Shown: positions 53,218 through 62,020 of the stretch, in pieces | Layout: the number at the start of each line of letters is the position of its first letter | How positions within the stretch are numbered: the first letter of the stretch is position 1 | From: Geobacter sp. AOG1 | Lineage (GTDB): Bacteria; Desulfobacterota; Desulfuromonadia; Geobacterales; Geobacteraceae | Direction of reading: 5' to 3' | Length of the DNA stretch: 64,000 nucleotides | Assembly (NCBI RefSeq): GCF_019972315.1 | Contig: NZ_BLIZ01000001.1 | Location: 2,300,558 to 2,364,557 of the forward strand | Program-made: the position numbers and the translations under genes | The notes under the pieces: model-generated | The model's database searches: none | The model's input: only the letters and a program-made list of their open reading frames with translations | Told to the model about the DNA's origin: nothing

Positions 53218-54570
53218 TTATCCCTTCTTCGGCTTCTCCCTTTTCCCCGCGTCGGGTGCGGATTCCGCTTGCTGCCGCAGCCACTCCATCCGTTCCCTGA
53301 TGGTCTTCTCGTAACCGTGCCCGGGGGGGTCGTAATACTTTTGCCCGGCAAGCTGGTCAGGCAAGTAGTTCTGGGAGACGTACCCCTCGGCGTAATCGTG
53401 GGCGTACCGGTACCCCGCGTGGTAGCCGAGCTCCTTCATCAGCTTCGTCGGCGCATTCCGGATGTGGAGCGGGACGGGGAGGGCGCCGCTCTTTCTGACC
53501 TCGGCCAGGGCTGCGTCGATGCCGATGTAGGAGGCATTGGACTTGGGGGCGGTGGCGAGATAGGTGACCGCCTGGCCGAGAATGATCCGTCCCTCGGGGA
53601 GTCCCACCAATTGGAATGCCTGCAATGCTGCCACCGCCACCTGGAGCGCCCGGGGGTCGGCGTTGCCGATATCTTCCGATGCCAGGATAACCATGCGGCG
53701 CAGGATGAAGATCGGGTCCTCACCGGCTTCGATCATCCGCGCCAGCCAGTAGAGGGCGCCGTCCGGGTCGCTCCCCCGCATGGACTTGATGAAGGCGGAG
53801 ATGACGTTGTAGTGCTCTTCTCCTCCCTTGTCGTAGAGGAGAGGCTTCTTCTGCACCGCCTCGCGGGCGATTTCCAGGGAGATGACACCGCTCTTCGCCA
53901 GGCGTGCCGCGGTTTCCAGGGTGTTGAGTGCCACCCGGCCGTCCCCCTGGGCCTGCTCGGCCATGAAATCGAGGGCGTCGTCGTCGATGGACAGGTTGAG
54001 GGCTCCGAGCCCCCGTTCGGTATCGGCGAGGGCATGGCGAAGGATTCCCTTCAGTTCGTCTCCGGTCAGCTGGTTGAGGACGAGCACCTTGCAGCGCGAC
54101 AGGAGGGGGGCGATCACTTCGAAGGAGGGATTTTCTGTGGTGGCACCGATGATGGTGAAAACCCCACGCTCAACGTAGGGGAGAAAGGCGTCCTGCTGGG
54201 ACTTGTTGAAACGGTGAATCTCGTCCACGAAGAGGATGGTCCTGATCCCCTTGAACTTGCGGATATCCTCCGCCTCCTTGACGATCTCCCTGATCTCCTT
54301 GATGCCGGAGAGGATGGCGGAGAAGAATATGAAGTGGGCCTTGGTGGCGTTGGCGATGATCCGGGCGAGGGTGGTTTTCCCCGAGCCGGGGGGGCCCCAG
54401 AAGATGAGGGAGGTGAGCTGGTCGGTCTCGATCAATTGGCGCAGGAGCTTCCCCGGCCCAAGGAGATGCTCCTGGCCCACATACTCGGACAGATTCTGCG
54501 GCCGCATCCGTTCGGCGAGGGGGGCTTCCTTGAAGGTATCGGCGGTGGCTTTAGCGTCAAAAAGATCCAT
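53218..54570 (-). CDS. rarA: Replication-associated recombination protein RarA (MgsA)
   Basis: A 450-aa AAA+ ATPase related to clamp loaders: Walker A GPPGSGKTT near residue 57, Walker B ILFVDEIHRF, sensor-1 'ATTENPSFE', and the RarA-specific C-terminus with 'GSDPDGALYWLARM' and 'EDIGNADPRAL'. It acts at stalled replication forks. ATG 54570 gives the normal start (MDLFD); ribosome-binding site weak. It starts 13 bases after the glgP stop. Confidence 0.95.
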   Translation of the reverse strand: MDLFDAKATADTFKEAPLAERMRPQNLSEYVGQEHLLGPGKLLRQLIETDQLTSLIFWGPPGSGKTTLARIIANATKAHFIFFSAILSGIKEIREIVKEAEDIRKFKGIRTILFVDEIHRFNKSQQDAFLPYVERGVFTIIGATTENPSFEVIAPLLSRCKVLVLNQLTGDELKGILRHALADTERGLGALNLSIDDDALDFMAEQAQGDGRVALNTLETAARLAKSGVISLEIAREAVQKKPLLYDKGGEEHYNVISAFIKSMRGSDPDGALYWLARMIEAGEDPIFILRRMVILASEDIGNADPRALQVAVAALQAFQLVGLPEGRIILGQAVTYLATAPKSNASYIGIDAALAEVRKSGALPVPLHIRNAPTKLMKELGYHAGYRYAHDYAEGYVSQNYLPDQLAGQKYYDPPGHGYEKTIRERMEWLRQQAESAPDAGKREKPKKG

Positions 54571-54583
54571 GATTGTTGTAGGC

Positions 54584-57145
54584 TTAGAGGTCCTCAGGGA
54601 CCTGCGAACCGCCTTCATCCTTTCTATGCTCCACCAGGCAGACTCCGTCATGGAGGCAATGTTGGGCCTGGGCGCTGACCTCGACGGTGCTGACCCCCCA
54701 GATCTCCCGGGCGTATTCGGCGATGGTCCGGTCGCTGGAAAATTTTCCCATTCCCGCCGAGTTGAGGATGGCCCGCCTGCTCCAGTCGTCCTGATCGCGA
54801 TAGAGCCGGCTCACCTCGTCCTGGCAGGCAACGTAGGAGGCGTAGTCGGCCAGCAGCAGGTAGTTATCTCCCTGGTTGAGAAGTGAATCGACGATCGGCT
54901 TGAACAGGTTGGGGTCGAAGGGTGAGAAGAAGCCGCCGCTGATCATGTCGAGCACCTTCTGCAGCTCCAGGTTCCGGTTGTAGTAGTCCCGCGGGGTGTA
55001 CCCTTTCCGTTTCAGCTCGGCCACCTCGTCGGCGGTAAGGCCGAAGATGAAGATGTTCTCTCTTCCCACCTCTTCCATGATCTCGATGTTGGCGCCATCC
55101 AGGGTGCCGATGGTCAGTGCGCCGTTCAGGGCGAACTTCATGTTGCCGGTCCCCGATGCCTCGGTGCCGGCGGTGGAAATCTGTTCCGACAGATCGGCGG
55201 CGGGGAAGATCATTTCCGCCAGGGAAACGCTGTAGTTGGCGAGGAATACGACCTTGAGCCTCCCTGCCACGTCCTGATCGCGATTGATAACGTCTCCCAC
55301 GGCGTTGATGAGACGGATGACCAGCTTGGCGATGACGTAGGACGGTGCCGCCTTGCCGCCGAAGATGAAGGTCCGGGAAACAATGTCCTGAGTCGGGTCG
55401 GCCTTGAGCCGGTTGTAGAGGGTAATGATGTGAAGGACGTTCAGGAGCTGTCTCTTGTATTCGTGGATCCGTTTCACCTGGCAGTCGAAGAGGGATTCCA
55501 CATCCACCTGGATGCAGTTGTGTTTGAGAATGTACGCCGCCAGAAGTTCCTTGTTCTCCCGCTTCACCCGCCGCCAGTCGGCCCTGAATGCCGGTTCTTC
55601 CGCCAGGGGACGAAGTTTTTCCAGTTCGTAGAGGTCGGTGACCCACCCCGTGCCGATCCGGTCGCCGATCAGGGTGGCCAGGGGGGGGTTGGCCTTTTTC
55701 AGCCAGCGTCTCTGGGTGATGCCGTTGGTCTTGTTGTTGAACCGTTCCGGGTACATCTCGAAGAAATCCCGGAACAGGTTGCTCTTGAGGATCTCGCTGT
55801 GGAGAGCGGCAACCCCGTTCACCGAATGGCTCCCGACGATGGCCAGGTGCGCCATCTTGACCTTTCGTTCCCAATGCTCCTCGATGATGGACATCCGGGC
55901 GAGGCGTCCATCGTCGCCGGGAAAGCGGCTGCGCACCTCGTCCAGGAAGCGGTCGTTGATCTCATAGATGATCAACAGATGACGGGGGAGTATCTGCTCG
56001 AAGAACCAGACCGGCCACTGTTCCAGCGCCTCGGGGAGAATGGTGTGGTTCGTGTAGGCGAAAACCCTGATTGTCACTCCCCAGGCATCGTCCCACGACA
56101 GCCCTTCCAGGTCGATGAGCACCCTCAGCAGTTCCGGGATGGCGAGGGCGGGATGGGTGTCGTTCAGCTGTATCGCCACCTTGTCCGGCAGGAGACGCAG
56201 GTCTTTATGCATCTTCTTAAAGCGGTAGATGACGTCATGCACCGTTGCGGAGGCGAGGAAGTACTCTTGTTTGAAGCGGAGCTCTTTTCCTTCAAGAACG
56301 TTGTCTGCCGGATACAGAACCTTGGAGATGTTCTCCGTCAGCATTTTCTTTTCCACGGCCCGGATATAGTTCCCTTCGTTGAAGAACTTGAGGTCGAATT
56401 CACGGCTCGACTTGGCGCACCAGAGGCGCATGGTGTTGACGGTGTTGTTGCCGTAGCCGGGGATGGGGGTGTCGTAGGCCATGGCCATGACATCTTCCGT
56501 ATCGACCCATTCGTGACGTGGCTTGCCGTCGATGGTGACCGTAACTACCCGTCCGCTGAACTTAACGGGGTGGAGATGTTCCTGGCGGTCCAGTTCCCAG
56601 GGGTTGCGATAGCGGAGCCAGTTGTCGGGGATTTCGACCTGGGCGCCGTCGGTGATCTTCTGGCGGAATATGCCGTATTCGTAGCGGATACCGTAACCGT
56701 AGGCGGGGATGGCCATGGTGGCCATGGAATCGAGGAAGCAGGCGGCAAGGCGCCCCAGCCCGCCATTGCCCAGGCCTGCCTCCTGTTCGTCTTCCACCAG
56801 TTCGTTGAAGTCGTAGCCAAGGGAAGAGGCCGCCTCCTTGAATTCGTCCAGAAGCCCCAGATTGATGAGACTGTTTTCCAAGGTGCGTCCCATGAGGAAT
56901 TCCATGGAAAGATAGTAGACCCGTTTGTGGTCGGAGTTGTAGTAATGCTGCTGGGTGTCGAGCCACTTCTCCACCATCCTGTCGCGGACGGCGTAGGCCA
57001 AGGCGTTGAATATGTCGTACCGTGAAGCGGAGTATTTGTCCTTGCCCAGAGTGTACTCCAGGTGCTCCAGAAAGGATTTGATGGTCAACATGAGGCTGTC
57101 GAGTTCGGGGGTGCCATTGGTTGGGATCAGGTTGTCGTCGTGCAT
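54584..57145 (-). CDS. glgP: Glycogen/alpha-glucan phosphorylase
   Basis: An 853-aa GT35 phosphorylase releasing glucose-1-phosphate from glycogen. Landmarks: '[22 protein letters not shown]', '[17 protein letters not shown]', '[14 protein letters not shown]', '[14 protein letters not shown]', and the PLP Lys in [19 protein letters not shown] 57145 with GAGGA nearby gives a normal N-terminus; the frame is open to GTG 57220. The C-terminus carries about 25 residues beyond the usual end. Confidence 0.95.
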   Translation of the reverse strand: MHDDNLIPTNGTPELDSLMLTIKSFLEHLEYTLGKDKYSASRYDIFNALAYAVRDRMVEKWLDTQQHYYNSDHKRVYYLSMEFLMGRTLENSLINLGLLDEFKEAASSLGYDFNELVEDEQEAGLGNGGLGRLAACFLDSMATMAIPAYGYGIRYEYGIFRQKITDGAQVEIPDNWLRYRNPWELDRQEHLHPVKFSGRVVTVTIDGKPRHEWVDTEDVMAMAYDTPIPGYGNNTVNTMRLWCAKSSREFDLKFFNEGNYIRAVEKKMLTENISKVLYPADNVLEGKELRFKQEYFLASATVHDVIYRFKKMHKDLRLLPDKVAIQLNDTHPALAIPELLRVLIDLEGLSWDDAWGVTIRVFAYTNHTILPEALEQWPVWFFEQILPRHLLIIYEINDRFLDEVRSRFPGDDGRLARMSIIEEHWERKVKMAHLAIVGSHSVNGVAALHSEILKSNLFRDFFEMYPERFNNKTNGITQRRWLKKANPPLATLIGDRIGTGWVTDLYELEKLRPLAEEPAFRADWRRVKRENKELLAAYILKHNCIQVDVESLFDCQVKRIHEYKRQLLNVLHIITLYNRLKADPTQDIVSRTFIFGGKAAPSYVIAKLVIRLINAVGDVINRDQDVAGRLKVVFLANYSVSLAEMIFPAADLSEQISTAGTEASGTGNMKFALNGALTIGTLDGANIEIMEEVGRENIFIFGLTADEVAELKRKGYTPRDYYNRNLELQKVLDMISGGFFSPFDPNLFKPIVDSLLNQGDNYLLLADYASYVACQDEVSRLYRDQDDWSRRAILNSAGMGKFSSDRTIAEYAREIWGVSTVEVSAQAQHCLHDGVCLVEHRKDEGGSQVPEDL

Positions 57146-57294
57146 CAGGTCCTCGTCTGGTGTTCTGTGGCCCACTGCCTGAAGGTCGTCGTCACCTGTA
57201 AGAGTATAGCGGGTTGCCACGGAATTTCCATGGACATGGTAGCGGTTCTATGCTAGTAAAATCGTACTTATACCACAGGTCAGGGGCGCGCAGG

Positions 57295-58149
57295 ATGAAA
57301 AAAATCGCGATCTTCGCAAAGGTTCACGACCCCCGTTGTCAGGGGGTGGCGGAAGAACTCGTACACTGGCTTGAGGCGCGGGGCCTGGTGCCGCTGGTGG
57401 AGTCCCATCTGTCGCGTCATCTCAGACTCGACAGCGGCATTGACTCGACGGACATCCCCGCAAGTGCCGACATGGTAGTGGTGCTGGGGGGAGACGGCAC
57501 ACTCATCTCCGCGGCGCGGCTCATCGGCGAACGGGAAATTCCCATCCTCGGGGTCAACCTGGGGAGCCTCGGCTTTCTCACCGAGATCACCCTGGATGAG
57601 CTCTATCCCGTGCTTGACAGCTGTCTGGCGGGGAACTACCAGGTTTCGGAACGGATGATGCTCAAGGCGACCGTCCTGCGGGACGGAGTTGAGGTGATGA
57701 ACCACCGGGTTCTGAACGACGTGGTGATCAACAAGGGTGCCCTGGCCCGGATCGTCGACCTGGAGACCATGGTGAACGACTACTACCTGACCACGTTCAA
57801 GGCCGATGGTCTGATCATCTGTAGCCCCACCGGCTCCACCGGTTATTCCCTCGCGGCCGCGGGACCGATCGTCCACCCCGCCCTGGAGTGTCTCGTCGTC
57901 ACTCCTATCTGCCCCCACACCCTTACCAACCGTCCCATTGTCGTTAATGCGGATGCCGCGGTCACGGTCACCCTCAAGTCGGCCCACGAAGATGTGTTTC
58001 TTACCCTGGATGGCCAGGTCGGGATGGAACTCAAGGGGGGGGACGTCATAACCGTGCGGCGGGCAGCCCACCGGACCCGGCTTATCATGTCCCGGAGCAA
58101 GGATTATTTTGAGGTGTTGAGGACCAAGCTGAAGTGGGGCGAACGGTAG
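57295..58149 (+). CDS. nadK: NAD kinase
   Basis: A 284-aa ATP-NAD kinase making NADP. The catalytic GGDGT lies near residue 70, followed by 'VNLGSLGFLTE' and the 'SPTGSTGYSLAAAGP' segment. ATG 57295 with CAGGA upstream gives the family start MKKIAIF. A palindromic repeat and recN follow; nadK-recN is a common order. Confidence 0.95.
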   Translation: MKKIAIFAKVHDPRCQGVAEELVHWLEARGLVPLVESHLSRHLRLDSGIDSTDIPASADMVVVLGGDGTLISAARLIGEREIPILGVNLGSLGFLTEITLDELYPVLDSCLAGNYQVSERMMLKATVLRDGVEVMNHRVLNDVVINKGALARIVDLETMVNDYYLTTFKADGLIICSPTGSTGYSLAAAGPIVHPALECLVVTPICPHTLTNRPIVVNADAAVTVTLKSAHEDVFLTLDGQVGMELKGGDVITVRRAAHRTRLIMSRSKDYFEVLRTKLKWGER

Positions 58150-58152
58150 GAG

Positions 58153-58269
58153 GAATGCGCCTTTTCCGCAATCTCGGCGTTGCCCATCATGATTCCTTGT
58201 GCGGCGTACTTCCAGTACGCCTCCGCGTCATCCCTTGGCCGCCTTGACCTTGCGAAAAAATCGCATTCC
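58153..58269. repeat. Palindromic intergenic repeat, copy 2 (nadK-recN gap)
   Basis: A palindrome of about 117 bp: GGAATGCGCCTTTTCCGCAA at the left end is mirrored by TTGCGAAAAAATCGCATTCC at the right. The internal blocks CCTTGTGCGGCGTA and TACGCCTCCGCGT are shared with copies 1 and 3. Confidence 0.87.
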
Positions 58270-58299
58270 GCTGGTTTATCCTGAGAATTTGAAATAGCT

Positions 58300-59961
58300 A
58301 TGTTAACTGACCTGAACATAAAAAACTTCGCCATCATCGACTCCCTCCACGTGGCGTTCCAGCCGGGGCTTACCATTCTCACGGGGGAAACGGGGGCGGG
58401 GAAATCGATCATCATCGATGCCGTAAACCTGATCCTGGGCGGGCGGGGGTCGGCCGATCTGATCCGGACCGGCGCGGAGGACGCGACCGTGGAGGCGCTC
58501 TTTGACCTGACGGGTGAAGAAGCGCTCCTCTCCTTCCTGGCGGAACTCGGCATCGAGACGGAGGGGGAACTCCTCATCAAGCGAGTGGTGGCCCGTTCGG
58601 GAAAGAATCGGGTCTTCATCGGCGGTGGTCTTTCCACCATCGCGGTCCTTGCGGACGTAACGCGCGAGCTGATCAACATCTACGGTCAGCATGAGTCCCA
58701 GACGCTTCTCCGGCCGGAAAACCACCTGGTGCTCCTGGACGGCTTCGCCGGGCTCGATTTCCTGCGGGGGGACTTCGCTGCTATCCACGGAGAGTTCCGA
58801 GGGGTCAAGGCCGAAATTCAACGTCTGGAGGAGGGGGAGCGAGACGCGGCGCGGCAGCTTGACCTTCTTTCCTACCAGAGTAATGAGATTGGTGCTGCCG
58901 CCCTCGTTGCCGGCGAAGAAGAGGTGCTGGAACAGGAACGGCAGCTCCTGGCCCATGGGGAGAAGCTCCTGGTCAACAGCCAGGGGGCCTACGACCTCCT
59001 CTACGGCAGCGACGCCAGCATTCTTGGCCAGCTCCGCCAGGTGACGACCGCCGTCAGCGATATCCGGCAGATCGATCCGTCCCTTGCCGAGCTCCATGAA
59101 ACCCTTCAGGGGGCTGCCCTCCAGCTGGAGGATGGCGCTCTTGCCCTGCGGGACTATGCGTCACGGGTGGAGGCTGATCCGGAGCGTTTACAGACTGTGG
59201 ATGACCGTCTCGACCTGATCGGTCGGCTGAAAAAAAAATACGCTCCAAGCGTGGAAGAGATCATTGCCTTCAAGGAACAGGTCGACCGGGAACTAGCGCT
59301 CCTTACGAATCGCGAACAGGCACGGGGTGAGCTGGATGGGCGGTTGGAAGGATTGACGGAACGGCTGCATGCACTCGGCCGGGAGCTTTCCGAACGGCGC
59401 AGGGAAGCGGCCAGTGCCCTCAAGGCGGCAATGGAACGAGAGCTGCGCGAAATTGCCATGCCCCACGCCGTGTTCGAGGTTGCTTTCGAGGAGTTGGCCG
59501 AGCCGCGGCCGACCGGGTTCGAACGGGCCGAGTTTCTTTTTTCGCCCAATCCGGGGGAGGTGCCGCGCCCTCTGGCCCGGATCGCTTCCGGCGGCGAGCT
59601 CTCCCGGCTCATGCTCGCCTTGAAGCAGGTTCACCCAGAAAGTGATGTACCGACCCTGGTGTTCGATGAAGTGGATACGGGAATCGGCGGCGCCACATCG
59701 GCGTTGGTGGGTAAGAAGCTGAAGAACGTGGCGCGGGAACAGCAGGTGCTCTGCATCACTCATCTCCCCCAAGTCGCGGCCTTTGCCGACCACCACTACC
59801 GGGTGGAGAAACGGGTGGTGGACGGTCGAACTGCGACTGCTGTGTCTCTTCTTGATAACGACGAGCGGGTGGCTGAAATGGCCCGCATGCTCGGTGGGGC
59901 GAGGATTACGGATACGACTCTGGAGCATGCCCGGGAGATGATCGCCGAGGCAGAACTGTAG
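58300..59961 (+). CDS. recN: DNA repair protein RecN
   Basis: A 553-aa SMC-like ATPase for double-strand-break repair. Walker A GETGAGKS lies at residues about 30-37, long coiled-coil regions fill the middle, and the C-terminus has the ABC signature ASGGELSRLMLALK and Walker B VFDEVDTGIGG. Full length. It starts 30 bases after the repeat. Confidence 0.96.
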   Translation: MLTDLNIKNFAIIDSLHVAFQPGLTILTGETGAGKSIIIDAVNLILGGRGSADLIRTGAEDATVEALFDLTGEEALLSFLAELGIETEGELLIKRVVARSGKNRVFIGGGLSTIAVLADVTRELINIYGQHESQTLLRPENHLVLLDGFAGLDFLRGDFAAIHGEFRGVKAEIQRLEEGERDAARQLDLLSYQSNEIGAAALVAGEEEVLEQERQLLAHGEKLLVNSQGAYDLLYGSDASILGQLRQVTTAVSDIRQIDPSLAELHETLQGAALQLEDGALALRDYASRVEADPERLQTVDDRLDLIGRLKKKYAPSVEEIIAFKEQVDRELALLTNREQARGELDGRLEGLTERLHALGRELSERRREAASALKAAMERELREIAMPHAVFEVAFEELAEPRPTGFERAEFLFSPNPGEVPRPLARIASGGELSRLMLALKQVHPESDVPTLVFDEVDTGIGGATSALVGKKLKNVAREQQVLCITHLPQVAAFADHHYRVEKRVVDGRTATAVSLLDNDERVAEMARMLGGARITDTTLEHAREMIAEAEL

Positions 59962-60037
59962 GGGGAGGAGACCTGCTCTTCCCCGTGAAAGGCATCCGCG
60001 CGGTGCCCTACAAAAGCAGACTGAAAGGACACCGTTG

Positions 60038-60487
60038 ATGCTTCGCAAGGCACAGATCAAGGATGTTAAAGACATTCAGAGGCTCCTGACCTTTTATGCC
60101 AGTCGCGGCGATATGCTTTCCCGTTCCCTTGCCGAGCTGTACGAGGTGCTGCGGGATTTCTACGTAGTCGTTGAGGGGGACAAGCTCCTTGGAACCGCTG
60201 CCCTCCACATCGTCTGGGAAGATCTTGCCGAGGTCCGTTCCGTCGCGGTTGCAGAGGATGTTGGACGGAAAGGGGTCGGCAGCCAGGTGGTGCAGGCGTG
60301 CCTCGATGAGGCACACACTCTCGGCCTCAAGCGGGTTTTCTGTCTCACCTACAAACCGGATTTTTTTGCCAAGTTCGGATTTCGCATCGTGGATAAGTCC
60401 GAACTTCCCCACAAGGTCTGGGGGGACTGTCTGAAGTGCGTGAAGTTTCCGGACTGTGACGAGATTGCCATGATTTTGGATCTGTGA
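60038..60487 (+). CDS. GNAT N-acetyltransferase, short ArgA-like
   Basis: A 149-aa acetyltransferase: 'LRKAQIKDVKDIQRLL' at the start, the acetyl-CoA loop in EDVGRKGVGSQVV, and 'FFAKFGFRIVDKSELPHKVW', which is typical of the stand-alone ArgA-type N-acetylglutamate synthases found in anaerobes. Arginine biosynthesis is therefore likely. ATG 60038 with AAGGA eight bases upstream. A repeat begins at its stop codon. Confidence 0.85.
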   Translation: MLRKAQIKDVKDIQRLLTFYASRGDMLSRSLAELYEVLRDFYVVVEGDKLLGTAALHIVWEDLAEVRSVAVAEDVGRKGVGSQVVQACLDEAHTLGLKRVFCLTYKPDFFAKFGFRIVDKSELPHKVWGDCLKCVKFPDCDEIAMILDL

Positions 60488-60603
60488 AACGCACCTTTTC
60501 CGCCATCTCTGCGTTGGCCGGCGTCCCTCCTTGTGCGACGTAGCGCTGCTACGTCTCCGCGTCAGTCCTTGCCCGCCTTGACCTGACGAAAAAATCGCGT
60601 TTC
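60486..60603. repeat. Palindromic intergenic repeat, copy 3
   Basis: A palindrome of about 118 bp: GAAACGCACCTTTTCCGCCA on the left, ACGAAAAAATCGCGTTTC on the right, with TCCTTGTGCGACGTAGC and TACGTCTCCGCGTC inside. The compensated G-to-A and C-to-T changes relative to copy 2 (GGCGTA/TACGCC versus GACGTA/TACGTC) keep the stem paired. Confidence 0.87.
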
Positions 60604-60652
60604 TGAAGATAGATTGAATTGCTCACGGCAATCAGCAATAGGAGATATCCCT

Positions 60653-61990
60653 ATGGACTTCCAGGAAACCGCTGGCCGCATCGAGAAACTCTTCGCGTCC
60701 CGTGCTTTGGATGGTTACGAGATCATGCTCGGGAGCTCCCGCAACCTCTCCATCGAGGTGAAAGAGCAGAAGGTGGATACCTTCAAGTTCTCCCAGCCGG
60801 TTGGTGTGGGGATACGGGTGCGCAAGGGTGCGGGGATGGGGTTTTCCTACTCCACGAGCCTGGAGGAGGCGGACCTGGCGCGGATGATCGACAATGCCCT
60901 GATCGGGGCAGAGACCCAGACCCCCGATGCGTGTCACGGCTTCCCTCTCCCTCAGGAATATCCGGTGCTGACGGGGCTCGTGGATGAGGACCTGGCGGGG
61001 GTGAGCGAGGAGGCGAAGATCGGCCGCGCTCTGGAACTGGAGCGGCTGGTGCTGGCCGAAGACCCGCGGATGCGCAAGGTGCGCAAAAGTACGTATGGCG
61101 AGGCGGACTACCGGGTTTTCATTCGGAATTCGCTAGGGGTGGAGGGGAACTACCGCGGCACCTCGGTCTCCAGCAGCGTCTCCGCCATCGCGGAAGCGGA
61201 CGGCGATTCCCAGATGGGATGGGATTTCGGCTTCAGCACCCGGTTTGCAGGTGTCGACGTGGCTGCGATCGCCCGCATTGCCGCCGGCAAGGCGACAGGG
61301 CTCCTGGGAGCGCAAAAAATCATCACCATGCGCTGCCCGGCGGTGTTGGACAACTATGTCGCCACTGAGATACTGGAGGTACTTGCCCCTGCCTTCCTGG
61401 CTGAAAGCGTGCAGAAGGGGAAGTCGCTTCTGGCGCGGCGGTTGGGTGAGCGGCTGTTTGCCCCAGGGCTACGCATCCGTGACGACGGTACGCTCGCCGG
61501 CGGCATGGGCACCACACCCTTCGACGGTGAAGGGGTGGCGCATCGAAATACGGTGCTCGTGGAAGAGGGTGTTCTGCGGTGCTTTCTCTACGATACCTAC
61601 TGCGCCTGCAAGGATGGGGAAGCTTCCACGGGGAACTCGGTACGAAGTGGCGTAAAGGGGGTTCCCCACATGGGGGTAACCAACTTCTTCATCGAGAATG
61701 GTTCCCGTTCCCGGAACGACCTGTTTGCCGGTATCGAACGGGGCATCCTCGTCACCGACGTGATGGGGATGCATACCGCCAACCCCATCTCCGGCGATTT
61801 CTCCGTCGGTGCCGCCGGTTTCCTCATCGAGCGGGGTGAGGTGACCGCGCCTGTCAAGGGAATCGCCATCGCCGGTAACATCCTGGAACTGTTTCGCTCC
61901 GTCGAGGGGGTGGGGGACGACCTCCGCTTCTACGGCGGAGTGGGAGCCCCCTCCCTGCGCATCGCCGCCCTGGATGTGAGCGGGCACTGA
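60653..61990 (+). CDS. TldD/PmbA family protein (TldE/PmbA-like)
   Basis: A 445-aa member of the TldD/PmbA family, which forms heterodimeric TldD-TldE proteases. The conserved N-terminal 'EVKEQKVDTFKFSQPVGVGIRV' and C-terminal 'GDFSVGAAGFLIERGE' blocks are present, but the HExxxH zinc motif of TldD is absent, so this is the PmbA/TldE-type partner. No tldD gene is adjacent. AGGAGAT precedes ATG 60653. Confidence 0.87.
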   Translation: MDFQETAGRIEKLFASRALDGYEIMLGSSRNLSIEVKEQKVDTFKFSQPVGVGIRVRKGAGMGFSYSTSLEEADLARMIDNALIGAETQTPDACHGFPLPQEYPVLTGLVDEDLAGVSEEAKIGRALELERLVLAEDPRMRKVRKSTYGEADYRVFIRNSLGVEGNYRGTSVSSSVSAIAEADGDSQMGWDFGFSTRFAGVDVAAIARIAAGKATGLLGAQKIITMRCPAVLDNYVATEILEVLAPAFLAESVQKGKSLLARRLGERLFAPGLRIRDDGTLAGGMGTTPFDGEGVAHRNTVLVEEGVLRCFLYDTYCACKDGEASTGNSVRSGVKGVPHMGVTNFFIENGSRSRNDLFAGIERGILVTDVMGMHTANPISGDFSVGAAGFLIERGEVTAPVKGIAIAGNILELFRSVEGVGDDLRFYGGVGAPSLRIAALDVSGH

Positions 61991-62020
61991 TTGCCACTTT
62001 GCGGCTATTGGCAGAGGTTT

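Noticed and set aside
52897-54678. 593-codon plus-strand frame across ppk2, rarA and the glgP end
   Set aside because: Antisense to three clearly recognised minus-strand genes.
55430-57025. 531-codon plus-strand frame inside glgP
   Set aside because: Antisense to a complete, motif-rich phosphorylase gene.
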